A stretch of DNA of 64,000 nucleotides. It comes from Diadema setosum. Lineage: Eukaryota; Echinodermata; Echinoidea; Diadematoida; Diadematidae. Under the pieces are notes generated by a model. It did not search any database, was not told the DNA's origin, and saw only the letters and a program-made list of their open reading frames with translations. Where the stretch lies: assembly GCF_964275005.1 (NCBI RefSeq), contig NC_092699.1:19746833-19810832 (forward strand). Direction: 5' to 3'. Position numbers and translations under genes: made by a program. How positions within the stretch are numbered: the stretch's first letter is position 1; every line of letters starts with the position of its first letter. Positions 47,731 to 59,349 of this stretch are shown here, piece by piece.

Positions 47731-49533
47731 AATAGCGAAATAGTACGGGCAGAGGGTCTGGAAGCCAGACTAAAATTGGCCGCGCATTTGGCCCAGTTTG
47801 CGTTTACACTGAGAAAAGGCCGGGCTCGGCCGCGGCCGAGACCACCTCCAGGGCGTGGCCAAATGCGCGGCCAATGTTAGCCCCGCATTTGGCCTTTTGC
47901 GCGTTTACACTGAAATGAAGGCGGGCTCGGCCGAGACCACCCAGTGCCGAATATACGGCACTGAGACCACCTCCAGAGCGTGGCCAAATGCGCGGCCAAT
48001 TTTGGCCCCGCATTTGGCCTCTTGCGCGTTTACACTGAAATGAAGGCGGGCTCGGCCGCGGCCGAGCCACGGCCCAGCCCCGCACTGTAAACGGGGTCCA
48101 TAGCTACCCTGACACTTGCACGAATTTGGGCTTGCGCAGTGCACCGCATTATGGCGTGCCAGTACGTGGTATTTAGTAGCGCGTAGGCCAATTTTAGTCA
48201 TTTCGAATTTACGAGTAGTTCAAGAAATGAGTGTTCTCAGTGAAACTCAATGATACGTCATGTTCCCGACACATTTACGCATTATTTACGTTTTCGTACT
48301 CATTGCCAAAGCACTACTTGCAATAGTTTTGTCCTTTCTTTTTTTAGATCACAAAATAACTTGTTTCCCCTTCCAATTAGGCATACTTGATTGTATCTAA
48401 TGATAATAAGAAATTCAACAACATCAAAAACGTTCAAAACTCGGAAAACTGTTTCAGAGCAAAGAAAGTGTTTATAATGTAGTGACTGGAGGGCACATTG
48501 TTTTTGAGAAACACCAAATCTTAAAAGGAGCATGAGGAAGTCTGAGAAACAAAGGTGGGTAAAGGTGCAATGATGTTTGCCGGGATGTTTGTTATTACGA
48601 AGATAGGTAAGTCTCAAAAATGAAATACGTTCGTTATTCCGAAGGTTCGGTAGTCCTAACATGAAATACCTTTGCATAAAATCGCATCAATATTCCTCAT
48701 TCCAAAGTCTCGTTAATCCGACAATGAAAAAGGTTCGTTAATCCGAAGGTCATTTGATAATCTGTTAATAACTGTTTCTGTCGAGTAGTTACATGCGGGT
48801 GCGAATGGGCTGATCTATCATGACCAGGGGAACAAGCAGGATCCTTTCAAAAGTAACGATCAGCACACACACACACACACGCAACACACATTATGTTGTT
48901 GTTGTTGTTGGTTTTCTTTTTTTTTTTTTGGGGGGGGGGTCTGCCTTTGAATTCATTGTTGTTTCTTACTATAAAAAAGAATGTGTTACTCATCCTGGTG
49001 ATTATGTATAAAGGAGAAAAATATTTTTCATCAGAATTCAAATATTACAAGTTACGATCCCAGTTCCCAAAATCTGATGTTTGTACGTGTCTATGGCCCT
49101 GTGTGAGTGTGTGAGTGTGTGAGTGTGTGTGTGTGTGTGCTTAAAGTGAAAACCTAGTTTTGGTAAGGGTTTGAGAACCCGTCTGGCACCATTTCATATT
49201 TGCTTGCAGTATATCGAAAGAGTCTACAAAGAAGCTTACCTGGCTGACGCGATTTGCCGGGATGATGATTCGTTTTGGAGTATTTTGAGAAAAATAATAA
49301 AAGTCGGAAAACCGACTTTTATTCCAGAAGGATCCAGACTAACTCGGTCTCAGGGAAAACTCGACCCTATTTCAGACAATTTACACGCAGTTTGTGATCG
49401 CCATATTCTGCTGTATAATACCAAACGAGGCCTATAACTGAAAAGACGTGAAACAGGAAAGTGCGTGCTAATCCTGTACAAAACAAATGGACAGCGCGCG
49501 GTCCTCAAACCTATACGCACATCACCTCAGTTG

Positions 49534-51862
49534 ACTTAGCCTTTGTCAACTTTCAAGGCCCATCACCTCACCGGATTATCTTAGACCCCTTTCCCAAGTC
49601 ACAACACAGGCCATCACTGCTCATACCGGTAAACCCAGTCCGACCAGTCACAACCAAGCCTGTTAAGCGTTGGAATTTCCGCAAGGCCGACTGGAAAAAA
49701 ATTCTCGAACTTGAACTGAGTAGGCTTGGTGACATCGACCAAGCCTACTCAGACTTCTGCAATATACTTATCAAGGCAGCAACGAATTCTATCCCGCGCG
49801 GTTTTCGCCGACACTACATCCCCACCTGGGACGAAGAATGTGATGCTATCTACAACCAGTTCTTGCGATCTGAACCTGGAGACATGGCTTCCTCCAAAGG
49901 CTCAGAACTGACTGATTGTCTGGACAGGAAGCGCCGTAAACGTTGGGAAGAAACCGTGCAAGGGATAGACTTCACTCACTCTAGCAGAGTTGCTTGGAAG
50001 ACTCTCAAACGCCTCACTGGAAACAGTAACAAACCTAGAACATGTCCCGTGTCAGCCAACTCCATCGCGGAACAACTTGTTAGCAATGGGCGATTCAAGG
50101 ACTGTGACAAGGCCCACACTCGATCTGTGAAACAGGAGACTACCAACCTATGGCAGGCCCCGGGAGTGGATGGATGGTTGTCGGCCCCCTTCTCTCAGGA
50201 GGAGTTAGCTAATGCTTTAGCCCTACTTAGGAGTGGAAAGGCCCAAGGTCCGGACAACATCCCACCGGAATTCCTTATTCATTGCGGGGTCAAATGCCAG
50301 AAGTAGTTAACAGATTTCTATTCTTGCTGTTTCACCAACCAAGTCATCCCTAAGATATGGAGAAAAGTTACTGTAATTGCTCTCCCAAAACCAAACAAAC
50401 CAGTTGATTACCCCAAGAGCTACTGCAGACCAATCTCCCTTCTCTGTGTCCCTTACAAGCTTCTGGAACGTCTCCTTCTGGCGAGGATAGAACCTGTGTT
50501 TGACCCACAATTACCAGATGAACAAGCGGGCTTCCACCATGGTCGGAATACAGTCCACCAAATTGTCAAGCTGACCAATGACATCGAAGACAGCTTTGAG
50601 AAGAATCACAAAGCCGGCGCCATCTTTGTCGACCTCACTGCAGCCTATGACACTGTGTGGCACCAGGGTCTGACTCTGAAATCATTAAAGACAATCCCTG
50701 ATCGCCACATGGTGAGGTTCCTCTGCAACATTCTAGCCAACAGGAGGTTCGTTCTGAAGACTAGTGATGGACAGTCCAGCAGACCACGGCAACTGCGGAA
50801 TGGAGTTCCTCAAGGCTCTGTACTATCCCCCTTGCTCTTCAACATATATACATCAGTGACATCCCCTTCACAACCTCACGACAGTATGGCTATGCAGATG
50901 ATCTTGCCCTTCTTCACTCTGACAGAGCCTGGTCAAATGTAGAGAATACCCTCACTGCAGATATGTCGCAAATCGCGAAGTACTTCAGGATCTGGAGAGT
51001 CAAGATTAGCATGTCCAAGACAACGGTAACAGCCTTCCACCTGAACACCAAGGAGGCTAATCGGCAACTCAGTGTCATTCTTGATGGAACACCTCTTCCA
51101 TACAATGCTACACCAACCTACCTTGGAGTGAAGTTGGATAGGCAGCTGACCTACAAGGAACAACTCAAGGCCATAAGTGCAAAAGTGTCTTCAAGGAACA
51201 ACCTCCTTCGCCGACTTGCAGGCTCAAAATGGGGTGCCAGTGCAACCACTCTCCGCACTAGTGCGCTAGCACTGGTATACAGTGCCGCGGAATACGCTTC
51301 CCCTGCGTGGTGTAGGAGCTCTCACACCAAGAAACTTGACTCAGTTCTGAATGACACCATGAGATTAATTACAGGATGTCTCCGGCCTACACCAACAGAA
51401 TTCCTACCTGTTCTCTCAGGCATCGATTCCGCCCCTATGCGCCGAGAACATCACACACATAGGCTGGTCACCAAGGCCTCCAGCAACCCGGACGACCTCC
51501 TCCACGACGTAGTTGAGGGCTCTGTAACTCTGGGTCAGCGGCATCAGCGACTGAAGTCTCGCCGCCCTTTCTCCCGCCATGCAGCAACGCTGAGAGGATC
51601 AGACTTCAACATCTGCCAGACATGGAGAACAAGCTGGGAAGACACCCAACGACCTGCCCAACTCGTTGTCACGCCCAATACATCTGTCCCCCCCCCCCCC
51701 CCCCCAGGAGCAAACCTCCCAAGGAGTGAGTAGGTGTCTCTAAATCGGATTCGAACGGGAGTTGGGCGTTTCAATGCAGCCATGCATCGTTGGGGGCTAC
51801 GCCCGTCAGCAGCTTGCCATTGTGGTGCACCAGAACAGACTTCTCAACACATCTTGAGTGAG
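49534..51862 (+). pseudogene. Reverse transcriptase of the truncated LINE, frame-broken
   Basis: 49534-50306 reads DLAFVNFQGPSPHRIIL and SQHRPSLLIP (end of the endonuclease), RWNFRKADWKK, PTWDEECDAIY and GKAQGPDNIPPEFL (RT start). 50496-50942 holds DEQAGFHHGRNTVHQ, GAIFVDLTAAYDTVWH (first catalytic Asp) and LRNGVPQGSVLSPLLFN. The sequence near 50885 corresponds to a shifted YADD box (gctatgcagatgat). 50963-51733 holds TYLGVKLDRQLTYK and SALALVYSAAEYASPAWCRS. Separate frames and a poly-C tract at 51691-51707 show at least three disruptions. A zinc-knuckle-like CHCGAPEQTSQHILSECP follows at about 51812-51865. Confidence 0.88.
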
Positions 51863-51869
51863 TGCCCTG

Positions 51870-52445
51870 GGGTGGTATTCTGAAATCCTTCCTAGGAAGA
51901 AATTTCTCCCTAAGTCAGGATTTTTTTCTAAGTGGTATTCTGAAAATCTTCCTAAGTTTCTTCCTAAGTATACTTAGGAAGAAATTTAGGAAGGGGGCGG
52001 GAATATGCAAATTTCTGACTTAGGAAGAAGTTGGTATTCTAGAATGCACTTAGGAAAGAATTTTAGGAAAATATTTAGGAAAGCCCCACCCCTGTCCTTA
52101 GTACGTTGTTAAGAATAGCAAACTGCAAGCATCGTGATAGGCGCGCTTGTCAGTCATTGCGCGCACATGTACTTTGATGCGCTAAATGAGCGTGAGAAAG
52201 GGGACATGCCGCGCACTCGTGTATTTGACCCTACGTCATAGTAATATGCGATTGTCATTGGTTAGTTCCTTATGATACGGCATTTCGTATTGGCTTAGTA
52301 AAGGACGTGGGCGGGGATAAGGATGGCGTAATTTGCATTAAGAAGTGCCTAGGAAGAAATTTCAGAATACCAATTTTGTCTTTCCTAGGCACTTCCTAAG
52401 TTTCTGACTTAGGAAGAAACTTAGGAAGATTTTCAGAATACCACC
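51870..52445. mobile_element. TIR element inserted in the LINE 3' end
   Basis: Inverted ends GGGTGGTATTCTGAAA at about 51870-51886 and 52430-52445, with inner inverted cttcctaagt / acttaggaag repeats. It interrupts the LINE reading ...ILSECP / RHLRPPDNMDLTHPAPQTVT. Confidence 0.78.
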
Positions 52446-53594
52446 CGCCATCTCCGCCCTCCTGACAACATGGACCTGACACACCCTGCTCCACAGACTG
52501 TAACTTGGCTACAACAAACTATTGAGGGACATTATTTAGCTGCTGCTGCCTCATAAGCAAGAAGAAGAAGAAGAAGAAGAACCTCAGTTGCTGAGACGCG
52601 CTGTCTTTGAAGTTTTTGTTGTTGTTTATCAAGCGTCTTTGATTGTGTTTAGAGGTGCTTGATAGGCGCACACTAATTTTGCATGCGCGCCAAAGAGGTT
52701 TTTTGATGCGCGCATTTTAACAACTCGGCAATTACTGCGAGTAGCCAGAACGCGAAGCGCTACAATGTAGTTTATACAGGCCGCTCCCATAGTACAACAC
52801 TGTACAATCCAGAGGGACAACCAATACAACAGTTACTCAGCCCGCCGTCAAAGCGAGGCCGAGTTATCCCCGAGTCCGAGTTTAGCCTGACCCCGTTCGG
52901 GTAAGTTCTGAGACTGAACATTTTTGCTTAATTGTCGTTACCCATCAAATATCTTGTTATTACAGCGTTATTCCGCACATTTCCTAGGCATACGTTCACA
53001 TTTGGGAGCGAAATTTGACAACTTTTGCAGGCGTAACAGAACTATGTTTTGGCTTTAATATCATACATTATTTAAAAATCTAATCACATCACCGTACTTT
53101 GTCACTAAAGGAATTATATTTCATGATTGAGATTGTGAAACGTATGCCATTATCGGATTATTGAACCTTCATACTAGTAGCGAACCTTCTAAGTAAGGAA
53201 CATTATCCAAGTTTTGGAATTAAACAACCCTGCATCATTAGGATAAAAAAAAAACAACAACAACGTTCGGAATATGTCAACAAAACTACAGTATAAGAAA
53301 TTGTAATCCAACTTGCACCCAAGCTTAGTTTATATATCCTATAACCAACACTTTTATCTTTTGTTTTTCTTTTAATGCAATGCATTTGAAAAATTCAACA
53401 AACAACATTATCGTGTATCACAAAATGTCCTTCACGACCCACTAACTGTCTTCCTTCCCTTGTCTTTGGCCTTTGAACAACTGGTCTTTGACTGCAGAGG
53501 TTCTGTCATAAGGAGGAGCTGGTTAGTGTCATTGTACATGATACGAACAGATTATTATTGGTCTGTATTGTGACGACTGCTCTTGATCACTTAA

Positions 53595-54117
53595 AGGAAA
53601 CCAAAACCCCAATATAATTAATGTGGATTGAGTGGAAGCAGCAATATTAATTGATCTCATCAGTAAAAGTTTATTGAGGAAAATTGGACATTCCATTCAA
53701 AAGTTATGAATTTTTCATGTTTCGCTGCCGCCACCGCTGGACAAGGAGACTACCACAGTTCATGACATCATTATGGACAACGATGTATAGAAGACATAAA
53801 GAAAATTCAAAATATTTTCACTTTTTAACATTATGAAATAGCATCTGGCTTACCTCTTTCACAAAATAGAGGAAATAATATCACCCCTAACCTATGTCAG
53901 TATAGTTTGTAGATTAATTATGTACTTTTCATGAAAAATGACACTTTTTCTTGAATTGCGTAATATCCTCCTTGTCCAGAAATTGCTGCACCGAAAAAAA
54001 AAAAAAAAAATCATGACTTCTGAATCGACAGCCGATTTTCCTCAAACTTTGGCTGATTTTATGATCTATACTGCTACTTTCATTCAATCCAAATTCATAT
54101 ATGGGTTTTGGTTTCCT
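53595..54117. mobile_element. piggyBac-like MITE (M3 family), TTAA flanks
   Basis: TTAA at 53591-53594 and 54118-54121. Ends AGGAAACCAAAACCCC and GGGTTTTGGTTTCCT, with inverted interior similar to 28365-28923 (aatgtggattgagtg, caaggagactacca). Confidence 0.78.
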
Positions 54118-54600
54118 TTAATCCGCACATCATGCGTAGACTATGCGATTGACATGCGAAAACTATGCGGGAGTATGCGTATTTTATGAGCAAAGGATAC
54201 GCAAGTTAGTCGTGAACTATTAGCGAATTAGTCGTGATTTAGTCGTGACCTGCGTGCCACTAGGTTGATGGACACGCATTAGTACGTATTATATACCTCA
54301 TATATAGAATCCTCTCATCTGATTGGTTAAAAGGGGAGTCATGAAAATAGCTGTGCCCCATTGTTGATCAAAATGACGTCATGATTTACTGTGCCCGGGG
54401 CACAGTTGATTGACTGTGCCCTGTAATATACGTTTGGAGACAGACAGTTGCAACCCCGTACACATAGATCACGTCACATGTACGCACCAATGATACGACC
54501 GCCGCGCTGTCGATCAGCGTTGATTACGAATGCTACGGTATCTATATTTCGGAATCTATATTTTCGGTATATAAAACAAATAATGACAGCTTGATATTCG

Positions 54601-54722
54601 GGACACAGTTAAAATTATGTAGGCCCTCAGTGATGTGAAACCCATAACTATGCCCTCAGCTTCGCTTCGGGCATAGTTATGGTTTTCACATCACCTTGGG
54701 CCCATAATTTTAACTGTGCCCC
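54601..54722. repeat. ~120-bp near-perfect palindrome
   Basis: The left arm (acacagttaaaattatg, gatgtgaaa, cccataactatgccc) and right arm (gggcatagttatggt, ttcacatc, cataattttaactgtg) pair over about 54 bp with a 13-bp loop (tcagcttcgcttc). Related cacagt / actgtgccc motifs lie upstream to about 54340, so it may be part of a larger foldback element. Confidence 0.8.
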
Positions 54723-55317
54723 TCATAGCAGTCATTATTTGTATACTGGTACGGCTAGTTTGGGCAGAGGTTGTGCATAGTTCACAAAGGGTTCGCGAAA
54801 CTTGACCAAAAATTTCGTCGTGCCAAAATTTTGAACAGTTCAAAAATTTTTCACGCATTGACCGCATTGACCAGCATCCTCCCGCAGGTTGCCACGAATG
54901 TTTCTCGCATTGGCACGAAATGATACGTGACAATGCTCAAACCATGCGCAAAGCCAAAATCGTGCAAGTGTCAGGGTAGCTTATGCCAGTTCGGGGTTCC
55001 CCTTTGCGCGTGAGCAGAAAAAGGTCATTCGTACCAACAGGGCATGTCGGTTTTTAAATTCACTGAGATGAGCATCTCGGATGTAATGATTATTCAGGTA
55101 ATCTTCATAATGGTGCCTGCCAGCACAACCACCTGACAACAAACTTGGTATCTGACAATAACAATAGAAGGAGATTATCAATGCATTCAATGCAAAATCA
55201 TGAAACGTATACCTTTACAGGTGTTATTGACGGACCATTCTTGTCACCGGGGGGGGGGGGGGGGCGGGCATTTCATGAAGTGTTTTGTCAGATATTTTTT
55301 TCTGACAAATTGTTTAA

Positions 55318-55727
55318 AGGGATGGTACAGTTTCGGTTGAGATGGGGCATGGGGTTTCCAACATTTTTTTCCTTTTTTTTTGGGGGGGGGATGATGATGA
55401 TGATTTTTTGAGATAATGAGAAACCTCTTATGAAGTATGAAAGAGCATATAATTCTAAGAGAAATTCAAAGTTTGTTTGATGAAAACCGGTTTTGTAATG
55501 GCTGAGATATCCAACACAAAGACATCCTAATAGAAGGTGGGAACCACCTTGTATTTTATCAGGATGGCGTTGTTTTACTTTGTTTTTCAATCTCTAAGCC
55601 AATTTCAAAACCCTTTTTTATCGAATCAATGTTTAATTCCTCTTAAAATTGTATGCTCTCAAACATTTCATAAAGTGGTTTCTATATATCTTGCAAAAAG
55701 TTAAAAGATGAATCCTCACCTCAACCT
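55318..55727. mobile_element. piggyBac-like MITE (M1 family), right end replaced
   Basis: TTAA at 55314-55317. Left end AGGGATGGTACAGT. The right end is truncated and runs into ctcaacctcaaacctcaaaa, followed directly by the GC-rich element. Confidence 0.68.
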
Positions 55728-55749
55728 CAAACCTCAAAATTCAAACCTC

Positions 55750-56222
55750 AAAATTGGCCGCGCATTTGGCCACGCTCTGGAGGTGGTCTCGGCCGCGGCC
55801 GAGCCCGACCTTTTCTCAGTGTAAACGCAAACTGGGCCAAATGCGGTACCAAATTTAGTCTGGCTTCCAGACCCTCTGCCCGTACTATTTCGCTATTTAG
55901 GATATTAACCCACTCAACGTCGAAAACTAGTATAGTTTAAGGTGGTTTTGTCCTGCAAAGGATTTTTTCCTTCGGCAAAGGCCTTTGCCGAACGGCGACT
56001 TCGTCGCTACGGAATCCAGTTAGTAAACAGTCTGGAAACCAGACCATACCAAATAGCGTTTGTTTACAAGCAGAGCGCCACTACGACAAAATATAGAAAG
56101 GTTTGAATTAAAAGCCCGGGCCGAGCCCGGCACTGCAAACGGACAGAATTGCGGGGCTCGGCCCCGCAATTGAGGCCGGGCTCGGCCGCGGCTCGGCCCA
56201 GCCCCGCACTGTAAACGGGGTC
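55750..56222. mobile_element. GC-rich TIR element, truncated copy in opposite orientation
   Basis: Ends GCACTGTAAACGGGGTC at 56206-56222. The other terminus is missing. The body matches the parts of 45492-48098 outside its nested insertions, including caccctgc-poor gtcgtagtggcgctctgctt and the cctttgccgaaggaaaaa stretch. Confidence 0.7.
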
Positions 56223-56398
56223 TGAGAAATGTGTTTGAGGCATATTACCGAGCAGAGGCAAACTATTTCGTTCATGCGCTCCATAACAAGGCGCTCGTTG
56301 CCATAAAGAGTAGGCTTCACTTATCACGTATAACGCACTTTGTTATTTTACTCCAACATGATACTAATAACATCATTTCTTCATGCTGGTCCACACAG

Positions 56399-56599
56399 CT
56401 CTCGTCCGGGAAGAATTGAATGCCAACGCAAGGTGGACACCTTGGAACGACTGGTCGGAGTGCAGCAAGACGTGCGGCCCTGGCAAGAAGTATCGATGGA
56501 GAGAGTGTGTCGACGAAGAACAGAATCAAGTTGAGGGCTGCCAAGGAGACTATACGAGCAATACCCCGTGTAACAAGGGAAATTGTCGTAGAAATGAAG
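56399..56599 (+). CDS. Gene 3, TSP1 domain 8
   Basis: A 201-nt exon, phase 1/1, acceptor tggtccacacag and donor gtaggc. ARWTPWNDWSECSKTCGPGK, RWRECVDEEQ, EGCQGDYT, PC and NC. It is a near duplicate of the next exon, acceptor region included, and shares the RWREC-DE-Q-GC-GDY signature with gene 2 exon 3. Confidence 0.92.
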
Positions 56600-56805
56600 G
56601 TAGGCCAAGAAAGAGGCTGGTGTCATGTCATTAAAATTTTAACCCTTGACTCTTGACCCCCCTAAAACAAACAAACAAACAAATAAATTGACAACAAGAG
56701 AGAGAGAGCCTGAAATTTAGTCAGCAAATGGTACAAAATTCTTACCAGTATGGGCCAGCTCATGCAATAATATACGTTACCATTTATTCATCCCGGTCCA
56801 CACAG

Positions 56806-57003
56806 CTGTCCAGCAGGATAATCCAAAATGGTCATCATGGAGCGAGTGGTCGAAGTGCAGCAAGACGTGCGGCGGTGGCGTCGATTTTCGATGGAGAGAG
56901 TGTGTCGACGAAGAACAGAATCTTGTTGGCGGCTGCCCAGGAGACTATACGCTCAGTGTCACTTGTAACGAGCAAAATTGTCCTGGGGAATCCAGTAATG
57001 AAG
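56806..57003 (+). CDS. Gene 3, TSP1 domain 9
   Basis: A 198-nt exon, phase 1/1, acceptor cggtccacacag and donor gtaggt. PKWSSWSEWSKCSKTCGGGV, RWRECVDEEQ, GGCPGDYT, TC and NC. A tandem duplicate of the exon at 56399: the acceptor tccacacag, the core gagagagtgtgtcgacgaag and the donor aatgaaggtagg are shared. Confidence 0.92.
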
Positions 57004-57121
57004 GTAGGTCCAAAAAAAAGGGGGGGGGGTTGGAGTCACGCTATTTGACCTTTGAACCACCCCCCCCCCCCCTCCTTAACACCGTTCCGAATTCAAAATA
57101 TTCCACCAAAAGTGCGCACCA

Positions 57122-57268
57122 GGGCCCCGTTTCATAAACCTTGTTATCAGTGACAATTTGTCATAGTTGTTAAAAGCTACTGAAATCCTTGCACCTTATT
57201 GGCTGAGAGCAAATTTGTCATAGAAATGAGGCAGTTGTCACTGATAACAAGTTTTATGAAACGGGGCC
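57122..57268. mobile_element. MITE, TIR GGGCCCCGTTTCATAAA
   Basis: 147 bp with ends gggccccgtttcataaacc and gttttatgaaacggggcc, and inner inverted gttatcagtgacaa / ttgtcactgataac. Same type as 41247-41401. Confidence 0.8.
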
Positions 57269-57979
57269 TCGTCGTTGATTTTCAATTCTAAAGATGCAAA
57301 AGCTCCCTGATGCCGACAGGGATCCACCCTTCCACACCTCCGGCCTCTCCCCGCCCAGTCCACCTCTAAATTTACAACATTATAGTGAAGACGCACACGC
57401 AGAACAAGGTGACAGTTATCTTAATTCACTGAATTAGCGATTCACATTGTCCCGGAAGACTTACTAGTAGCACACAGTGAACGATGCACACGCGGAGGGA
57501 GAAAAAAAAAATAGTGTGACCAGCATGATTTAGCCATTCCACATTTTCCCTTCTTACTTTTTTAATTCAAATTTTCCAGATATTCCTAGATCGTTTCAAA
57601 ATGTATACATCGTATCGTTGAATTTAAGTTTTAAAAATACAAATGCTCCCTCGTGTGGGGAGCAACCCCCCCCCCCCCCCCGGGCTCGTCCACCTCTATA
57701 GACTTGGTACACAGTGAAAGACGTACACGCGGAACGAGAGATGAGAGATACCTTGTACCACCATAGCCGTTCCACATTTTCCCTGAATGATAATTTTGTT
57801 ACTTTTTTCCCGAAAATATTCCTACGTTGAAAACATTGAAAACAAGTTCACCGTTTTCATGCAAATGACCATCAGCCGTTTATGAGTTGAAAATAGAGAT
57901 GGACAGGAGTAGATATACCTACTGGTTTGAAGAGAGGTTGTTCTCTGATGAGGGCTCAGTTCATTTAACAATAGTGTTT

Positions 57980-58985
57980 CAGAGGTATCTCACTGAGCCG
58001 TTTACGGACTGCTAACGAACGATGCGATTTTAAATGTAGCGACACTTGTCTTCAAATAGAAACAGTGACGGGAATGTTTGCGACCACTATTGGGCCACTA
58101 TTAGTGACAGTAAACAAAATTATGTTAACGACAGGTATTGCGAAGATTAACAACTATTTACCAGTCCTTTGCCACTGTTTGTGAACTTCTGAGATCTTTT
58201 GCTAATTCCTAGTAATATACCCGGCGAATCTCTGGATCGAACCCTACAGAAAGGTGGCATAACCAGCATTTCTTCTGACCACCGCCGAAGAATTTGTTTT
58301 AAGATGGATTTCGAGAATGTAAAACTTTGCCAAAGAGAGGTCCAACGTGCTGTTGTCCTTGAAGATTTGCTTTGCCAGGTTGCTACTGTGCAGATGTCGT
58401 GCGACAGAAGAGGGAGAAAGAAGTTGAAGATATGAAGAAGAAAAGAAGGACTGGTGTGGTTAGGGAGATGGTTGCCGCAGACACTGGCAGATGGCGATGT
58501 CATTAGCTTATTCAAGAATTTCCTGACAGTAAAAATGACATGTTCCAGGACCCAGTTTAGAGGATAGTCCCAGCCTCCATCCAGAATTACAAGGACACCA
58601 ACCTAAAGATTAAAGACGAGCTCTGACGCCTGGTCTGTAGCTGGTCAGTGCATTGAGATACATGGCCAGTGGCGATTGCTTTACGTCTCTACACGTCTGT
58701 CACGTGGTCGCTAGTATTGGCGAATCAAGAAGAACTTCAGCGACGGTCTTACAACCGTCTGCAAAAGCTCACGACTATTTAGCAACCACTTTCAACTGTT
58801 TACGAAGAAGGGTATTCGCAAAAAATCGCAAAGAAATGTTGAACATAGTCAGTTATTTCTGCGACAAGAAAAACTGTTGGCGTCAATGGAAATTGTTTAC
58901 GAATTGACTGCAACTGTTTACGAACCCGACGAAACCTAAAATTCGCTACGTTCACACACATTCGCTGTTAAATGAGATACCCCTT
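57980..58985 (+). mobile_element. PIF/Harbinger-like element with decayed transposase
   Basis: Short inverted ends GGTATCTCA (57983-57991) and TGAGATACC (58973-58981). Inside, pieces in several frames read KKKRRTGVV, LIQEFPDSKNDMFQDPV, YKDTNLKIKDE and, at 58653 onward, MRYMASGDCFTSLHVCH. These match by eye the N-terminal Harbinger transposase layout (RRxWVRP, EFRxFxRM, KxDTNxRxxI, LRYLATGDSxxSLxxxFRV). Stops and frame changes show that it is dead. Confidence 0.55.
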
Positions 58986-59349
58986 GTTCTAGATAATTGC
59001 GAAAAGGGCGTTGAATTTTTTGACATTAATTAGAAGAAGTGTCACCAACCTAACAGTTTTCATTCTTGCTCTCAATCAGGGACATCTTCTAATGTTGGTT
59101 AACTTATCCGCACTGTTTTATGGCAGAAATCTAACATATAACATTGATTATAGCGTCCTACTGAATGTGCCGCAAATTCTTAAACAGCCTACCCTCGAGG
59201 TACAAATTAGGGGCAAATTAAAACGACTTTTTTTTTACCGTATTCTTGCTTTTTGAAAATAAATATCTATCGTTGCACTCTTTTCCAAAACATATTTTGG
59301 GTTGTGATTTATAGTGTTGCCAACACTTTGTCTCTGCATTTTCCTCCAG

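Larger units (their letters stand above)
45492..48098. mobile_element. GC-rich TIR element carrying nested insertions
   Basis: Ends GACCCCGTTTACAGTGC (45492-45508) and GCACTGTAAACGGGGTC (48082-48098) are perfect inverted repeats. The sub-terminal parts are rich in GGCCGAGC. Comparison with 55750-56222 shows that its body is interrupted by a LINE fragment and by two copies of a GGGCCC...TTATAAA MITE. Confidence 0.75.
49534..52580 (+). mobile_element. 5'-truncated non-LTR retrotransposon with 10-bp target duplication
   Basis: Flanked by ACCTCAGTTG at 49524-49533 and 52581-52590. It starts inside the end of the endonuclease domain and finishes with an (AAG)n tail (agaagaagaagaagaa). The length of 3047 bp includes a later TIR element at about 51870-52445. 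The uninterrupted target is visible at 3277-3286. Confidence 0.88.
49140..53060 (+). repeat. Interspersed ~0.9-kb repeat, copy split by a LINE
   Basis: 49140-49533 and 52581-53060 match the uninterrupted copy at 2885-3770 in the same orientation. The open stretch YIERVYKEAYLADAICRDDD and FWSILRKIIKVGKPTFIPEG differs from the first copy mainly by conservative or silent changes (E/K, V/I, N/D, R/K). Confidence 0.82.
44844..56398 (+). other. Intron of gene 3, 11.5 kb, built of nested mobile elements
   Basis: Almost all of it is accounted for by repeats: (ATA)n at about 44934-44998, a GC-rich TIR element at 45492-48098, simple repeats at about 48863-49140, the 49140-53060 repeat with its LINE, MITEs at 53595, 54601 and 55318, and a second GC-rich element copy at 55750-56222. 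No TSP1 exon was seen inside. Confidence 0.6.

Noticed and set aside
51740..51765. tRNA-like B-box string (ggattcgaac)
   Set aside because: It lies in LINE coding sequence, and no cloverleaf or A box accompanies it.
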